From the NCBI RefSeq assembly GCF_001625655.1, contig NZ_AUYB01000092.1, forward strand, positions 112,318 through 176,317: a stretch of 64,000 bases of DNA. Direction: 5' to 3'. The translations under genes and the position numbers were made by a program. The notes beneath the pieces were generated by a model that saw only the letters and a program-made list of their open reading frames with translations, was not told the DNA's origin and made no database searches. This document shows, piece by piece, positions 55,209 to 64,000 of this stretch (position 1 is its first letter; each line of letters starts with the position of its first letter). The stretch comes from Pseudoalteromonas luteoviolacea DSM 6061. Lineage in GTDB: Bacteria; Pseudomonadota; Gammaproteobacteria; Enterobacterales; Alteromonadaceae.

Positions 55209-58200
55209 ATGAAATTTACAGAAGCCCAATTGGAAGCTGCCATTATTGAATTGCTGGCCGAACAAGGTTACCCGTACACATCAGGTGCAGAGCTGTCACT
55301 CGCTGAAGGCGCACGCGCACCAGAGCAGGTATTAATCACCGAAGATTTAAAAGCTTATCTTGTTAGTCGCTACGCCAAAGATGATATCACCCAAGGCGAA
55401 GTCGATAGCATTATTAAGCAGCTAGAAAATCTACCCGCCAGTGATTTGTATGAGAGCAATAAAACCTTCTGTAAATGGTTAAGTGATGGCTTTTTGTTAA
55501 AGCGAGAAGCCGGTAGCAAGCCAGGTGAGGCGTCTAAAAAAGATTTATACATTCAGCTAATTGACTACGATGATGTGATTGACGGCCACAATGTTTTTAA
55601 ATTTGTCAATCAGCTAGAAATTGAAAGCCCGTCTGCTGATAACACTAAACGTATTCCAGACGGCATTTTATATATTAATGGTTTACCTCTAGTGGTGTTT
55701 GAATTTAAAAGCGCCATTCGAGAAGAGCAAGCCTCACTCCATGATGCCTATGTGCAATTAACCACGCGTTATCGCCGCGATATTCCGCAGCTATTTGTAT
55801 TTAACGCCCTGTGTATCATCAGTGATGGTGTAAATAATAAAATGGGGAACGTCTTTGCCCCTTACGACTTTTATTACGCATGGCGAAAAGTCACAGGTGA
55901 TGAGTCGGTTGAGCAAGACGGCATAAATGCACTGCATACCATGCTACAAGGCTTGTTTGATAAAGAACGCTTGTGCGATGTGATCCGAAACTTTATTTAC
56001 TTTCCTGATAAGTCAAAAGGTGAGGTAAAAATTGTTTGTCGTTATCCCCAGTATTACGCTGCGAGAAAGCTTTTTGAAAATATTAAAAAAGAGCGCAAAG
56101 TGATTGCTGTTGACGGGACGGTTGAAGGTGGTAGCGGTAAAGGCGGCACCTACTTTGGGGCTACTGGCTGTGGTAAAAGTTTTACCATGCAATTTTTATC
56201 TCGCCTTTTAATGAAAAGCGTTGAGTTTGAAAGCCCAACCATAGTACTAATCACGGATAGAACAGACTTAGACGACCAGTTATCGAAGCAGTTTGCCAAT
56301 GCCAAAAGCTATATTGGTGATGATCATATTGTTAGTGTTGAAAGCCGTGATCAGTTAAGACAATTACTAAAGGGCCGACAAAGTGGCGGTGTATTTTTAA
56401 CGACCATTCATAAGTTTACTGAAGATATTGAACTGTTGACCGAACGTACCAACGTTATTTGTATCTCAGATGAAGCGCATCGTAGCCAAGTTAACTTAGA
56501 CCAAAAGGTATCAATCACTGAACAAGGTGTAAAACGTACCTTTGGTTTTGCCAAATACCTGCATGATTCACTACCAAACGCCACCTTTGTTGGTTTTACC
56601 GGCACACCTATTGATGCCACATTAGATGTGTTTGGTGAGGTGGTCGATGCGTATACCATGTCTGAGTCGGTGAAAGACGAAATTACCGTGCGTATTGTCT
56701 ATGAGGGCCGCGCGGCAAAAGTTTTACTTAATAATGCCAAGCTTGAAGAAATAGAAGCCTATTACAAGCAGTGTGAAGAGTCTGGTAGTAATGAACATCA
56801 GATAGAAGAAAGTAAAAAAGCCACATCAAGCATGAACTCGATATTGGGCGGTCCTGATCGTATTCGAACCCTTGCTAAAGACTTCGTAGAACATTATGAA
56901 GCGCGCATTAGAGAAGGCTCTACCATTAAAGGTAAAGCTATGTTCGTGTGTAGCTCAAGAGAAATTGCTTATCAGTTTTATCAAGCGCTAGAAGCAATTC
57001 GCCCTGAATGGTTCGAAATCAAAGAAGCTGAAGATATTGCGCAATATTCAGAGCAAGAGAAGAAGGGAGCCATCAGCGCAGGTAAATTAGCCAAACCGAT
57101 GGAACGTGTCAAAATGGTGATGACACGAGGTAAGGATGATCCAGAGACGCTTTACAACCTTTTGGGTACTAAAGAGTACCGCAAAGAGCTAGACCGACAG
57201 TTTAAAAACGATAAATCTAACTTTAAGATCGCCATTGTTGTTGATATGTGGCTCACCGGTTTTGATGTGCCATTCTTAGATACCATTTACATCGACAAAC
57301 CATTACAAAAACATAACCTTATTCAGACTATTTCTCGTGTTAACCGTAAGTTTTCGGGTAAACATAAAGGCTTAGTGGTTGACTACATTGGTATTAAAAC
57401 AGCAATGAATAAGGCGCTCGCGCAGTTTTCAAAATCAGAAGAAACGAATTTTGAAGACATTAATCAGTCAGTGATTGCGGTTAAAGATCACCTTGATTTA
57501 CTCTCTCGTATTTTTCATAAGTTCGATTCATCACCCTATTTTACTGGCGAACCTGTGGCACAGTTGAACTGTCTAAATAATGCGGCTGAATTTATCTTGT
57601 CAGTGGGTAAGTTAGAAAAGCGTTTTATGGCGTTAGTTAAACGTTTAAAAGCCGCTTATGACATTTGTTGTGGTAGTGAAAAGCTCTCACAAAAAGAGCG
57701 GGATTATATTCACTTTTACTTAGCTGTTCGCTCAATTATTTATAAGTTAACTAAAGGCGATGCCCCTGATACGACCCAGATGAACGCTAAAGTACGAGAG
57801 ATGATCAGCGAGGCACTGAAAAGTGATGGCGTAGAAGAGATCTTTAAATTGGGTAACGATGATGGCGAGATAGATATTTTTGATGAAGATTACCTTGCTA
57901 AAATCAGCAAAATTAAGCTGCCAAATACCAAGATAATGCTACTGCAAAAGATGCTAGCAAAAGCCATTGGTGAAATGAAAAAGGTAAATCTTGCCCAAGG
58001 GGTGGATTTTACCAAACGCTTTAAAGCCTTGGTTGAAAAATACAATGAGCGCAAAGAAGAAGATGTATTGGTCAGTGAAGTACTCGAAGACTTTTCAGAT
58101 GAAATCATCACAATGTTTACCAGCTTAAAATCAGAAATGGACTCAAATGATGATTTGGGGATCAGTTTTGAAGAAAAAGCGTTTTACGACATTCTAAAAT

Positions 58201-58451
58201 CATTAGCAATTAAGTACGACTTTAGTTATCCAGAAGATAAACTTATTGAGCTTGCTCAAGAAGTGAAAGAAGTGGTGGATGATAAAGCCAAGTATACCGA
58301 CTGGAACAACCGAGACGATATTAAAGCGTCTTTAAAGGTCGATTTGATCATGCTTCTGGCTAAATTTGGTTACCCACCAGTAAATCGTGACGAGGTTTAT
58401 AAAGAGATTTTTGCTCAGGCTGAAAATTTTAAAAAGCATCGTGCGGCTTAA
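55209..58451 (+). CDS. hsdR: HsdR, type I restriction endonuclease/translocase subunit
   Basis: The 1080-residue protein has an N-terminal PD-(D/E)xK nuclease (PDGILYINGLPLVVFEFKS, about 150-168), then the SF2 translocase: Walker A GATGCGKS (about 317-324), DEAH box SDEAHRS (about 420), GFTGTP, and TISRVNRKF. It cuts DNA remote from unmethylated sites. It is complete and in order with hsdM and hsdS, so the system looks intact. Confidence 0.96.
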   Translation: MKFTEAQLEAAIIELLAEQGYPYTSGAELSLAEGARAPEQVLITEDLKAYLVSRYAKDDITQGEVDSIIKQLENLPASDLYESNKTFCKWLSDGFLLKREAGSKPGEASKKDLYIQLIDYDDVIDGHNVFKFVNQLEIESPSADNTKRIPDGILYINGLPLVVFEFKSAIREEQASLHDAYVQLTTRYRRDIPQLFVFNALCIISDGVNNKMGNVFAPYDFYYAWRKVTGDESVEQDGINALHTMLQGLFDKERLCDVIRNFIYFPDKSKGEVKIVCRYPQYYAARKLFENIKKERKVIAVDGTVEGGSGKGGTYFGATGCGKSFTMQFLSRLLMKSVEFESPTIVLITDRTDLDDQLSKQFANAKSYIGDDHIVSVESRDQLRQLLKGRQSGGVFLTTIHKFTEDIELLTERTNVICISDEAHRSQVNLDQKVSITEQGVKRTFGFAKYLHDSLPNATFVGFTGTPIDATLDVFGEVVDAYTMSESVKDEITVRIVYEGRAAKVLLNNAKLEEIEAYYKQCEESGSNEHQIEESKKATSSMNSILGGPDRIRTLAKDFVEHYEARIREGSTIKGKAMFVCSSREIAYQFYQALEAIRPEWFEIKEAEDIAQYSEQEKKGAISAGKLAKPMERVKMVMTRGKDDPETLYNLLGTKEYRKELDRQFKNDKSNFKIAIVVDMWLTGFDVPFLDTIYIDKPLQKHNLIQTISRVNRKFSGKHKGLVVDYIGIKTAMNKALAQFSKSEETNFEDINQSVIAVKDHLDLLSRIFHKFDSSPYFTGEPVAQLNCLNNAAEFILSVGKLEKRFMALVKRLKAAYDICCGSEKLSQKERDYIHFYLAVRSIIYKLTKGDAPDTTQMNAKVREMISEALKSDGVEEIFKLGNDDGEIDIFDEDYLAKISKIKLPNTKIMLLQKMLAKAIGEMKKVNLAQGVDFTKRFKALVEKYNERKEEDVLVSEVLEDFSDEIITMFTSLKSEMDSNDDLGISFEEKAFYDILKSLAIKYDFSYPEDKLIELAQEVKEVVDDKAKYTDWNNRDDIKASLKVDLIMLLAKFGYPPVNRDEVYKEIFAQAENFKKHRAA

Positions 58452-58476
58452 GTAGTGCGAAGGCAAAGGAATTGAA

Positions 58477-61095
58477 ATGATAACAAAAAATAAACTCAGC
58501 CAATTGATTGAAAGTACGCTTACTAGTTATGGTTTTAGTATTGAGAATGCAGAGCTAGCCGCCCATGTCGAGCGAATTTATCCAGAGTTAGTGAAAACGG
58601 CATCTTACCCAGCTTGGGACAGCAAAGACGATACTTTGGCCTACATTGGCACTTTGATCCTTCAGATAAATCAACATGCTGAATTTAAAAATGAACTAAA
58701 AGCACTTTTGGTCAAAGAAATGAGACAAAGCTTGGCCGAAAGCAGACCTTGCTGGTTTGTGGGGGCGAGTTGGGGCAAGCAAAGTGTTGACCAAACCCAG
58801 CGCTTTATTGAGCAAGGAATTTGGGAAAACGGCTATGAAGACAAGTACACTCAAGATGTAAAAAGCATCAAGGTGGGCGATAGAATCGCTATCAAGTCTG
58901 CGTATACAAGGCGTAAAGACTTACCTTTTGAAACTCGAGGTAATACGGTTTCTGTCATGGGGATCAAGGCCGTTGGGGTAGTGACAGGCAATAAAAAGGA
59001 TGGACGGCAGCTTCAAGTCGATTGGCAAAAAACCTATTCACCAGCCAAAGAATGGTATTTTTATACAGGCAGAACCACAGTATGGCGAGTAGAGCCGGGT
59101 GAGTGGATCACCGATGCGCTGATTAAGTTTACATTTGAAGATGCTGAACAAAATTACAAAAAGTTTGCCAATCATGCCTCATGGAAAGAGCGATTTGGCG
59201 ACATACCCGAAGACGATATTAGATTTAAATGGACTGGCTTTTATGAGGCCATTGCCAATGAACTAAGTGATTATAAAAACAATAGAGCAGCTTTAATTGA
59301 TTGGATGATGACGGTTGCACAAAAATACGACCTATCTTATATCATGGGAAAAAATCTTGAAGATATTGACCCATTTACAGTTATGGGCATATTCAATCGT
59401 AATATAAGACCTGACACCCGCAAAGAGATCGCTCACGAGCTTGCTGACTTTTTACAGCTAGATATACCAGTACCGGAGTCTTTTGAAGCGATCCCTGTAT
59501 TGAATAATCAAAGGTCTTGGTTTTTTTCTTCTAAAGAAGAAAGAGGAGAAGAGGACATCAATAACCTTTGGGCCTTATTTGATGCTGCCAGAGGTTTGGC
59601 TGATGAAAATAGCGAAGACGATTCGGTATTTGTGAATTTATACAACAAAGTGGCGGCCCAGCATGGCATACGCTGGAACTTGTCGATGGGATTGTATTGG
59701 GTAAGGCCATGGAGCTTTCCGACGCTTGAAAAGCAAAGTAAAGCGTACTTGGCAACACTGTCTATTAAACCACAAAGAAATGGCCCCGATAGAAGTTGCA
59801 GCGGTCGTGACTACTTGTCAATTAGAGAAGATTTACAAATCAGGTTTGCAGAGCCAGAATTTCCAGTGCATTCATTCCCTGAGCTGTCGCTTTTGGCTTC
59901 GCTAAAACCAATTCAAAAGAAAGAAAACACGCGTTTAACATGGAAAACAGAGGTATTGTCCCGAGTTAAAGGCCTTTGTCATGAAAAGCGCAGCGCGTTT
60001 TTTTCACGCGTAGAGTTCAAAGCACGTTACCTAAAAGAGTTAGAGGCTTTGTTCCCTGACAACAACAGCGCTGAGTTTTCGATTGATAGCAATATGCAAA
60101 AGCTGCGTGATGAAGATGAGATCCGTTTTGTCACTGGTGGTAACTATGAGTGGTTGAGTTACGAAGAATCTTTAGAAGATGATGAGCAGCAAGAAGCGTT
60201 TAAAGGAAAAGAATATACGGTAGAAAGCATCGTTGAGGAGGGCTGCTTTTTATCACAAGATGCGCTTGAAGACATGTTGTATTGCCTAAAAGAAAGAAAA
60301 AATCTCATTTTACAAGGGCCGCCGGGAACGGGAAAAACATGGCTTGGAAAGCGTTTAGGCTATGCGTTAATTGGACAGGAACAGCAAGATTTTATAAAAG
60401 CGGTGCAATTTCATCCAAATATCTCTTATGAAGATTTCATCATCGGCTGGCGACCAAACGAAGACGGCAATCTGTCGCTATGTGAAGGACCATTTTTAGA
60501 GTTTGTTAGGCTTGCGCAACAAAATGCCAAAAATAATTATGTTGTGGTAATAGAAGAAATTAACCGAGGTAATCCCGCGCAAATTTTTGGTGAAATGCTG
60601 ACGTTATTGGAAGAAGGGAAACGCACACCGCGAGAAGCTTTGGAGTTGAGTTACCGTATTAAAGGTGACGAGCCTGTATATATCCCTGAAAACCTTTATG
60701 TGATAGGTACTATGAATGTGGCTGATAGATCCCTTGCTATGGTTGACTTAGCACTACGCAGGCGTTTTTCATTTATTGATCTTGAACCTACTTTTGGCAA
60801 GCCATGGCGTGACTGGGTGCACCAAGAAACAGACATTGACTTGACCAGCTTAGAAGCAATTGAACGCCGTATCAATGCGCTAAATAAAGTGATTGCTGCA
60901 GACGAGAGTTTGGGTGAGCAATTTAAAATAGGCCATAGCTATGTAACCCCAGCGCGCGGCTGTAAAATTGAAGATGTAGGTCGCTGGTTTAAGTTAGTGG
61001 TAGAAACCCAGATATATCCAGTATTGATTGAATATTGGTTTGATGAGCCAAGTAAAGCAAAGCAGCAAAAAGACGCGTTATTAAAACCGCTATGA
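58477..61095 (+). CDS. mcrB: McrB-like AAA+ NTPase with an EVE/PUA-like domain
   Basis: The 872-residue protein contains an EVE/PUA-like reader region at about 85-210 (CWFVGASWGKQSVDQT, WRVEPGEWITDALIKF), which in related proteins recognises modified bases. The C-terminal McrB NTPase has Walker A GPPGTGKTWLGK (about 612), Walker B VVIEEINRGNPAQIFGEM (about 689) and the signature MNVADRSLAMVDLALRRR, where the usual NTAD has Val for Thr. It powers DNA translocation with McrC. AAGGAATT precedes the ATG; mcrC overlaps it by 4 bases. Confidence 0.92.
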   Translation: MITKNKLSQLIESTLTSYGFSIENAELAAHVERIYPELVKTASYPAWDSKDDTLAYIGTLILQINQHAEFKNELKALLVKEMRQSLAESRPCWFVGASWGKQSVDQTQRFIEQGIWENGYEDKYTQDVKSIKVGDRIAIKSAYTRRKDLPFETRGNTVSVMGIKAVGVVTGNKKDGRQLQVDWQKTYSPAKEWYFYTGRTTVWRVEPGEWITDALIKFTFEDAEQNYKKFANHASWKERFGDIPEDDIRFKWTGFYEAIANELSDYKNNRAALIDWMMTVAQKYDLSYIMGKNLEDIDPFTVMGIFNRNIRPDTRKEIAHELADFLQLDIPVPESFEAIPVLNNQRSWFFSSKEERGEEDINNLWALFDAARGLADENSEDDSVFVNLYNKVAAQHGIRWNLSMGLYWVRPWSFPTLEKQSKAYLATLSIKPQRNGPDRSCSGRDYLSIREDLQIRFAEPEFPVHSFPELSLLASLKPIQKKENTRLTWKTEVLSRVKGLCHEKRSAFFSRVEFKARYLKELEALFPDNNSAEFSIDSNMQKLRDEDEIRFVTGGNYEWLSYEESLEDDEQQEAFKGKEYTVESIVEEGCFLSQDALEDMLYCLKERKNLILQGPPGTGKTWLGKRLGYALIGQEQQDFIKAVQFHPNISYEDFIIGWRPNEDGNLSLCEGPFLEFVRLAQQNAKNNYVVVIEEINRGNPAQIFGEMLTLLEEGKRTPREALELSYRIKGDEPVYIPENLYVIGTMNVADRSLAMVDLALRRRFSFIDLEPTFGKPWRDWVHQETDIDLTSLEAIERRINALNKVIAADESLGEQFKIGHSYVTPARGCKIEDVGRWFKLVVETQIYPVLIEYWFDEPSKAKQQKDALLKPL

Positions 61096-62177
61096 GTATT
61101 GTCGAAACCGTTAGGTGCAATACGGCTGCGGGGATACCCGTCAGAAATTTATGGCTTTTGATGCTATATGCGTCTGATTTTCGCTATTTGCTGCATCAAA
61201 AAGGTGACAAAGAAGACATTGATGAAGATGTTGCGAACTTGGTTGCAGAGGTGTTTTGTAGTGAGGTGAACACTAGGCTAAAACGCCAGTTAAGTCATGG
61301 CTATGAACGCACCTCAGGTGAATTAAACCGTGTTCGAGGTCGTATTAATACGCTAGAGACGTATTCAAAAGGTTTACTTAAAAAAGGTAAAGTGAGCTGT
61401 GCTTTTGAGACGTTATCTGTCGATACGGCCAGAAACCGTTTTATTTTGGGGGCGCTACAGCGTTTGCTTTACTTGGTCTCAAGCAAACAGTTAAAGCAAA
61501 GTTGTGTAAGCCTTGTTAAGTCAATGAAACAGTATGGCGTAACAGATAAGCTCGATAGACAATATCACCCTAAATATGAGCGGTTTGGCAAGCATGAGAT
61601 GGCTGATCGCAAGGTATTACAATTGGCTGCGCTGGCTTTTGATCTAGCGCTTATAAATGAGTCGGCGGCCAATCAACTTTACCCATCTCCAGACAAGCAA
61701 GCATATTGGGTAAGAAAGTTGTTTGAAAAAGCCGTAGCAGGCTTTTATACCGCTAAGCTAGGTAAGGATTGGTCCGTTAGACGAGGTAAGCGCCTAGATT
61801 GGCGTATTGATGGTGCATCAGAGCTAATTGATAAACTTATGCCATCGATGCAAATAGATATGCAACTTGAAAACTCAGTGGCCCAGCGGCGGTTAATCAT
61901 AGATACAAAATACACATCAATAACCACACATAATTATTATGGTGGAGAAATATTCAAAAGCGGTTATATCTATCAACTTTATACCTATTTAAGGTCACAA
62001 GAGTGTACCAATGATCCTTTATCTTTGACCTCATCGGGCATGCTATTACACCCTTCGATTGGTGAACATTATGATGAAGTTGTTAGCATACAGGGGCATG
62101 ATATACGATTTTGCACGGTTGATTTGACTGAGTCAGCCGCTGAAATAAATCGTCAGCTGATTGGGTTGTTGGGGTAG
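61092..62177 (+). CDS. mcrC: McrC-like nuclease subunit
   Basis: The 361-residue protein has the McrC N-terminal pattern (GIPVRNLWLLMLYASDF) and a PD-(D/E)xK nuclease core, QIDMQLEN followed by RLIIDTKYTS (Asp-x-Lys). With McrB it cleaves DNA carrying modified bases. An ATGA overlap with mcrB indicates coupled translation. Confidence 0.93.
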   Translation: MSIVETVRCNTAAGIPVRNLWLLMLYASDFRYLLHQKGDKEDIDEDVANLVAEVFCSEVNTRLKRQLSHGYERTSGELNRVRGRINTLETYSKGLLKKGKVSCAFETLSVDTARNRFILGALQRLLYLVSSKQLKQSCVSLVKSMKQYGVTDKLDRQYHPKYERFGKHEMADRKVLQLAALAFDLALINESAANQLYPSPDKQAYWVRKLFEKAVAGFYTAKLGKDWSVRRGKRLDWRIDGASELIDKLMPSMQIDMQLENSVAQRRLIIDTKYTSITTHNYYGGEIFKSGYIYQLYTYLRSQECTNDPLSLTSSGMLLHPSIGEHYDEVVSIQGHDIRFCTVDLTESAAEINRQLIGLLG

Positions 62178-62238
62178 TTTTATAGCTAGTCTTGCAAGGA
62201 AGAGCGTAAGGAATGACATTGAACAGGGGAGTACATGT

Positions 62239-62745
62239 ATGGACTGGTTATCTGGCACTGATTCGTTTGTCAGTATTATTGCGGGAGCAATGGCTATTTA
62301 TGCGACAGTCCAGCTCTGGCGTAAAAAGAAAAGCACGCTGAATCAAAAAGTAGAGATTAGCACATGCCCAGCGCAACGATTTTTAGACTTGTTTGAGGCA
62401 CATGGTGTTGCAAAAAGCCAAATACCGGCATTTTTTGGTAGAGGCCTAACAATATCTGACTGCTCGTCACCGACAAAATTGCTGGAAAAGCTTACCGATG
62501 AATTGTTGAAAGACGCAGCAAACTTGTTTGCAGTCAATATAGATTGGCTTTATGGCACAACTGATGAGGTGTTTAAGATACACCAGTTCTATAAGCACCC
62601 AGAGTACTGTAAAGGCTTTGTCGAGGCATTGAAAAGTAAGGGCTGTCACCTTACTTGCTATGCGTTGTGGCCAAATAAAAAATCTTACGTTCTCAGATTC
62701 CAAGTCAGCAATCGTGATGATGGAAGAGGTAGGTTGTATAAATGA
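62239..62745 (+). CDS. Hypothetical protein with an XRE-like region, possibly frameshifted
   Basis: The ATG at 62239 follows AGGGGAG at 7 bases. The 168 residues begin with a TM segment (SFVSIIAGAMAIYATVQLW) and contain an XRE-like helical stretch (LLEKLTDELLKDAANLFAVN, IDWLYGTTDE). It ends in an unusual tail (DDGRGRLYK) just as a second frame starts to read sensibly, so it is probably the front of one gene broken or shifted near 62690-62705. Last gene in the defence island strand order. Confidence 0.6.
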   Translation: MDWLSGTDSFVSIIAGAMAIYATVQLWRKKKSTLNQKVEISTCPAQRFLDLFEAHGVAKSQIPAFFGRGLTISDCSSPTKLLEKLTDELLKDAANLFAVNIDWLYGTTDEVFKIHQFYKHPEYCKGFVEALKSKGCHLTCYALWPNKKSYVLRFQVSNRDDGRGRLYK

Positions 62746-63160
62746 GCGGCCAATTCATCGGCTGCATATCTTGGGTGGCTGGGTTCACAGCTACTGGAAA
62801 TGCCGTGGTTATTATGCGGCGTGCACCTCAATCATAATGAATAATGATATTAGGGGGTTTGGCAAAACAATTGAAGTTGAGCTCCTTACTCATATAGCGA
62901 ATGGAACGCGGCTACCTGCTTATAACTTTGACGATAGCTTATTTGACTTTACATTAGGGGAGTCATGGCTGGCAGATGATTTCATTGATAATCCTGAGTG
63001 CTACTTACAGGGCATATCGCCCGAGACGGATAACTTTGGATTGCATGCTGCCATAGACCTGTGGCTGAACCTAGAAGAGCAGGGACACTTAATTGTCACA
63101 AAGTACTCAAATCCTGATTATGTCAGAGCATTATTTCATAAGTTTGAAGTTAGAGAGTGA
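62660..63160 (+). CDS. Hypothetical protein, probable continuation of 62239 after a frameshift
   Basis: This 166-residue frame reads well from about 62702: SAIVMMEEVGCINERPIHRL then LHILGGWVHSYWKCRGYYAA. The ATG at 62660 has no ribosome site and its first residues look unrelated. A single-base shift joining it to the upstream frame would give a protein of about 307 residues. I recognise no domain. It could be a pseudogene, a sequencing error or a natural shift. Confidence 0.5.
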   Translation: MRCGQIKNLTFSDSKSAIVMMEEVGCINERPIHRLHILGGWVHSYWKCRGYYAACTSIIMNNDIRGFGKTIEVELLTHIANGTRLPAYNFDDSLFDFTLGESWLADDFIDNPECYLQGISPETDNFGLHAAIDLWLNLEEQGHLIVTKYSNPDYVRALFHKFEVRE

Positions 63161-63333
63161 CCTACGGTCAGTGATTGGTTGGATGCTGACTTGGGTAAAC
63201 GATAGGTAACGTTTAAATGGAATATAAACCAGCAGACTTTTATAAGGCGTCGAGTTGTTTTATCTGAAACTGTAGCTATTGCGAGATCCCAAAGGCCGTT
63301 GTGGGTGGAAATTGGATGTTTTGCAGCAGACAC

Positions 63334-63366
63334 AAAAAAGCCAGTTAAAGAAGTTCTCTAACTGGC
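63334..63366 (-). terminator. Rho-independent terminator of ssrA
   Basis: GCCAGTTA / TAACTGGC closes an 11-base loop; on the minus strand it is followed by a run of six T. It lies 20 bases beyond the tmRNA 3' end. Confidence 0.9.
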
Positions 63367-63385
63367 TGTTTTATAACACTTAATG

Positions 63386-63743
63386 TGGTGGAGCTGGGGG
63401 GATTTGAACCCCCGTCCAGAAAGCGTCGACCCTCGGTCCTACATGTTTAGTATCGTCTATTGGTTAACCTTTAAGTCTCGGACGAACACGATAAGTAAAG
63501 GCGAGGCCGCTTATATTTAGCCCTTCAACCCCGGCCAGGGTTTCCGTAGCGATCTTATGTAGGGTGACACTCCAAATCCAGAACCACAAGCATTTCTTGG
63601 AGGAGTGCTAGCGGGCTTATTATGCCGCTAGAGCGTAGTTATCGTCGTTTGCGATTACTTTAAATGCGGCTTTTTTACGAGGCCAACCGCCCCTCGACAT
63701 GCACCTCAGGCTTCATGAATCCTGTCGAATCCTAATCAGCCCC
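63386..63743 (-). ncRNA. ssrA: tmRNA (ssrA)
   Basis: The minus strand starts GGGGCTGATTAGGATTCGAC and ends CCCCAGCTCCACCA, with acceptor ends that pair and a tRNA-like TTTGAA/GTTCAAAT-type T arm near the 3' end. The tag frame at 63620-63652 encodes ANDDNYALAA followed by TAATAA. It rescues stalled ribosomes with SmpB. The 3' end is a frequent site for island integration, and the defence island begins next to it. Confidence 0.96.
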
Positions 63744-64000
63744 TGAATTTGGTATTCAGTTCACTATAATTTCTCGGACAGATTCCGATAATTAGCGTGT
63801 GTCTCGCATTATACATAGGATTCATTGCATTACAAACGAGAATCGCATTTTTTCCTTAATTATCCGTGTGGTAAAAATTGTGGTAAAAAACATTGGATTA
63901 AAAGTGAGCAATATTGATTGCGTTTTAGTCATTTTTCTGGGGGCCTACACAGATGTAATTAACGTTTTAGATAACGTATGTGTTCTGCGCAACTAAATCA
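63744..64000. other. Region upstream of ssrA, no gene recognised
   Basis: This stretch should carry the ssrA promoter on the minus strand (AT-rich TATAGT-like box about 20 bases before the 5' end). The frame at 63799-63996 has no ribosome site and overlaps the promoter, so I do not call it. Confidence 0.45.

Noticed and set aside
63799..63996. 65-residue frame upstream of ssrA
   Set aside because: GTG start without ribosome site, overlaps the expected tmRNA promoter, composition not protein-like.
1..64000. CRISPR array, rRNA or tRNA genes
   Set aside because: No regularly spaced repeats and no rRNA or canonical tRNA sequence were seen; the only tRNA-like fold is the tmRNA.

Overview
The window reads as an AT-rich chromosomal segment of a marine gammaproteobacterium, most likely an alteromonad such as Pseudoalteromonas. 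This is inferred from family content (NnrS/Hmp/NorR, a DUF3612-type regulator, an AraC-type hybrid two-component protein, paired bacterioferritins, an integron-type attC site), not from a database comparison. The tmRNA gene at 63386-63743 (minus strand) closes the window and encodes the tag ANDDNYALAA.

Region 1 (1-23984) is mostly housekeeping and accessory metabolism. It holds a secreted YHYH protein cut by the window start, a secreted EF-hand protein, and a secreted phosphodiesterase with a LamG domain and three C-terminal repeats. A nitric-oxide detoxification cluster follows: a small membrane protein, NnrS and flavohaemoglobin on the minus strand, divergent from norR, with a clear sigma-54 promoter and three NorR-type GT-N7-AC sites between them. 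Next come a two-subunit bacterioferritin (haem subunit plus ferroxidase subunit), a TetR regulator with an alpha/beta hydrolase, a periplasmic binding protein overlapping a LOV-domain hybrid histidine kinase, a FAN1-like VRR-NUC nuclease fused to a DnaQ-like exonuclease, a dicarboxylate-symporter/binding-protein fusion, and a regulator with fatty-acid or glyoxylate-type operators.

Region 2 (24000-26700) is AT-rich. It holds two 30-residue peptides with double-glycine-like leaders, two paralogous membrane proteins and an XRE regulator, and resembles an uncharacterised peptide system. A lipoprotein and a 1343-residue hybrid sensor/AraC regulator follow (26773-32597).

Region 3 (32832-62177) is a defence island. 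It contains a RADAR operon (four-TM membrane protein, RdrA ATPase, RdrB deaminase; 32832-38825), a stretch of secreted-protein genes with one integron attC site and a frameshifted IS30-family element (39182-44160), an alpha/beta hydrolase and a SWIM zinc-finger protein, a type II Zorya system (zorA-zorB-zorE; 48337-51946), a type I restriction-modification system (hsdM-hsdS-hsdR; 52120-58451) and an McrBC-type modification-dependent system (58477-62177). The island abuts the 3' end of ssrA, a common integration site, but no integrase gene and no second copy of the ssrA end was found in the window. The four recognised systems act at different levels: RADAR by nucleotide or RNA deamination, Zorya at the envelope plus a nuclease, Hsd against unmethylated DNA, and McrBC against modified DNA.
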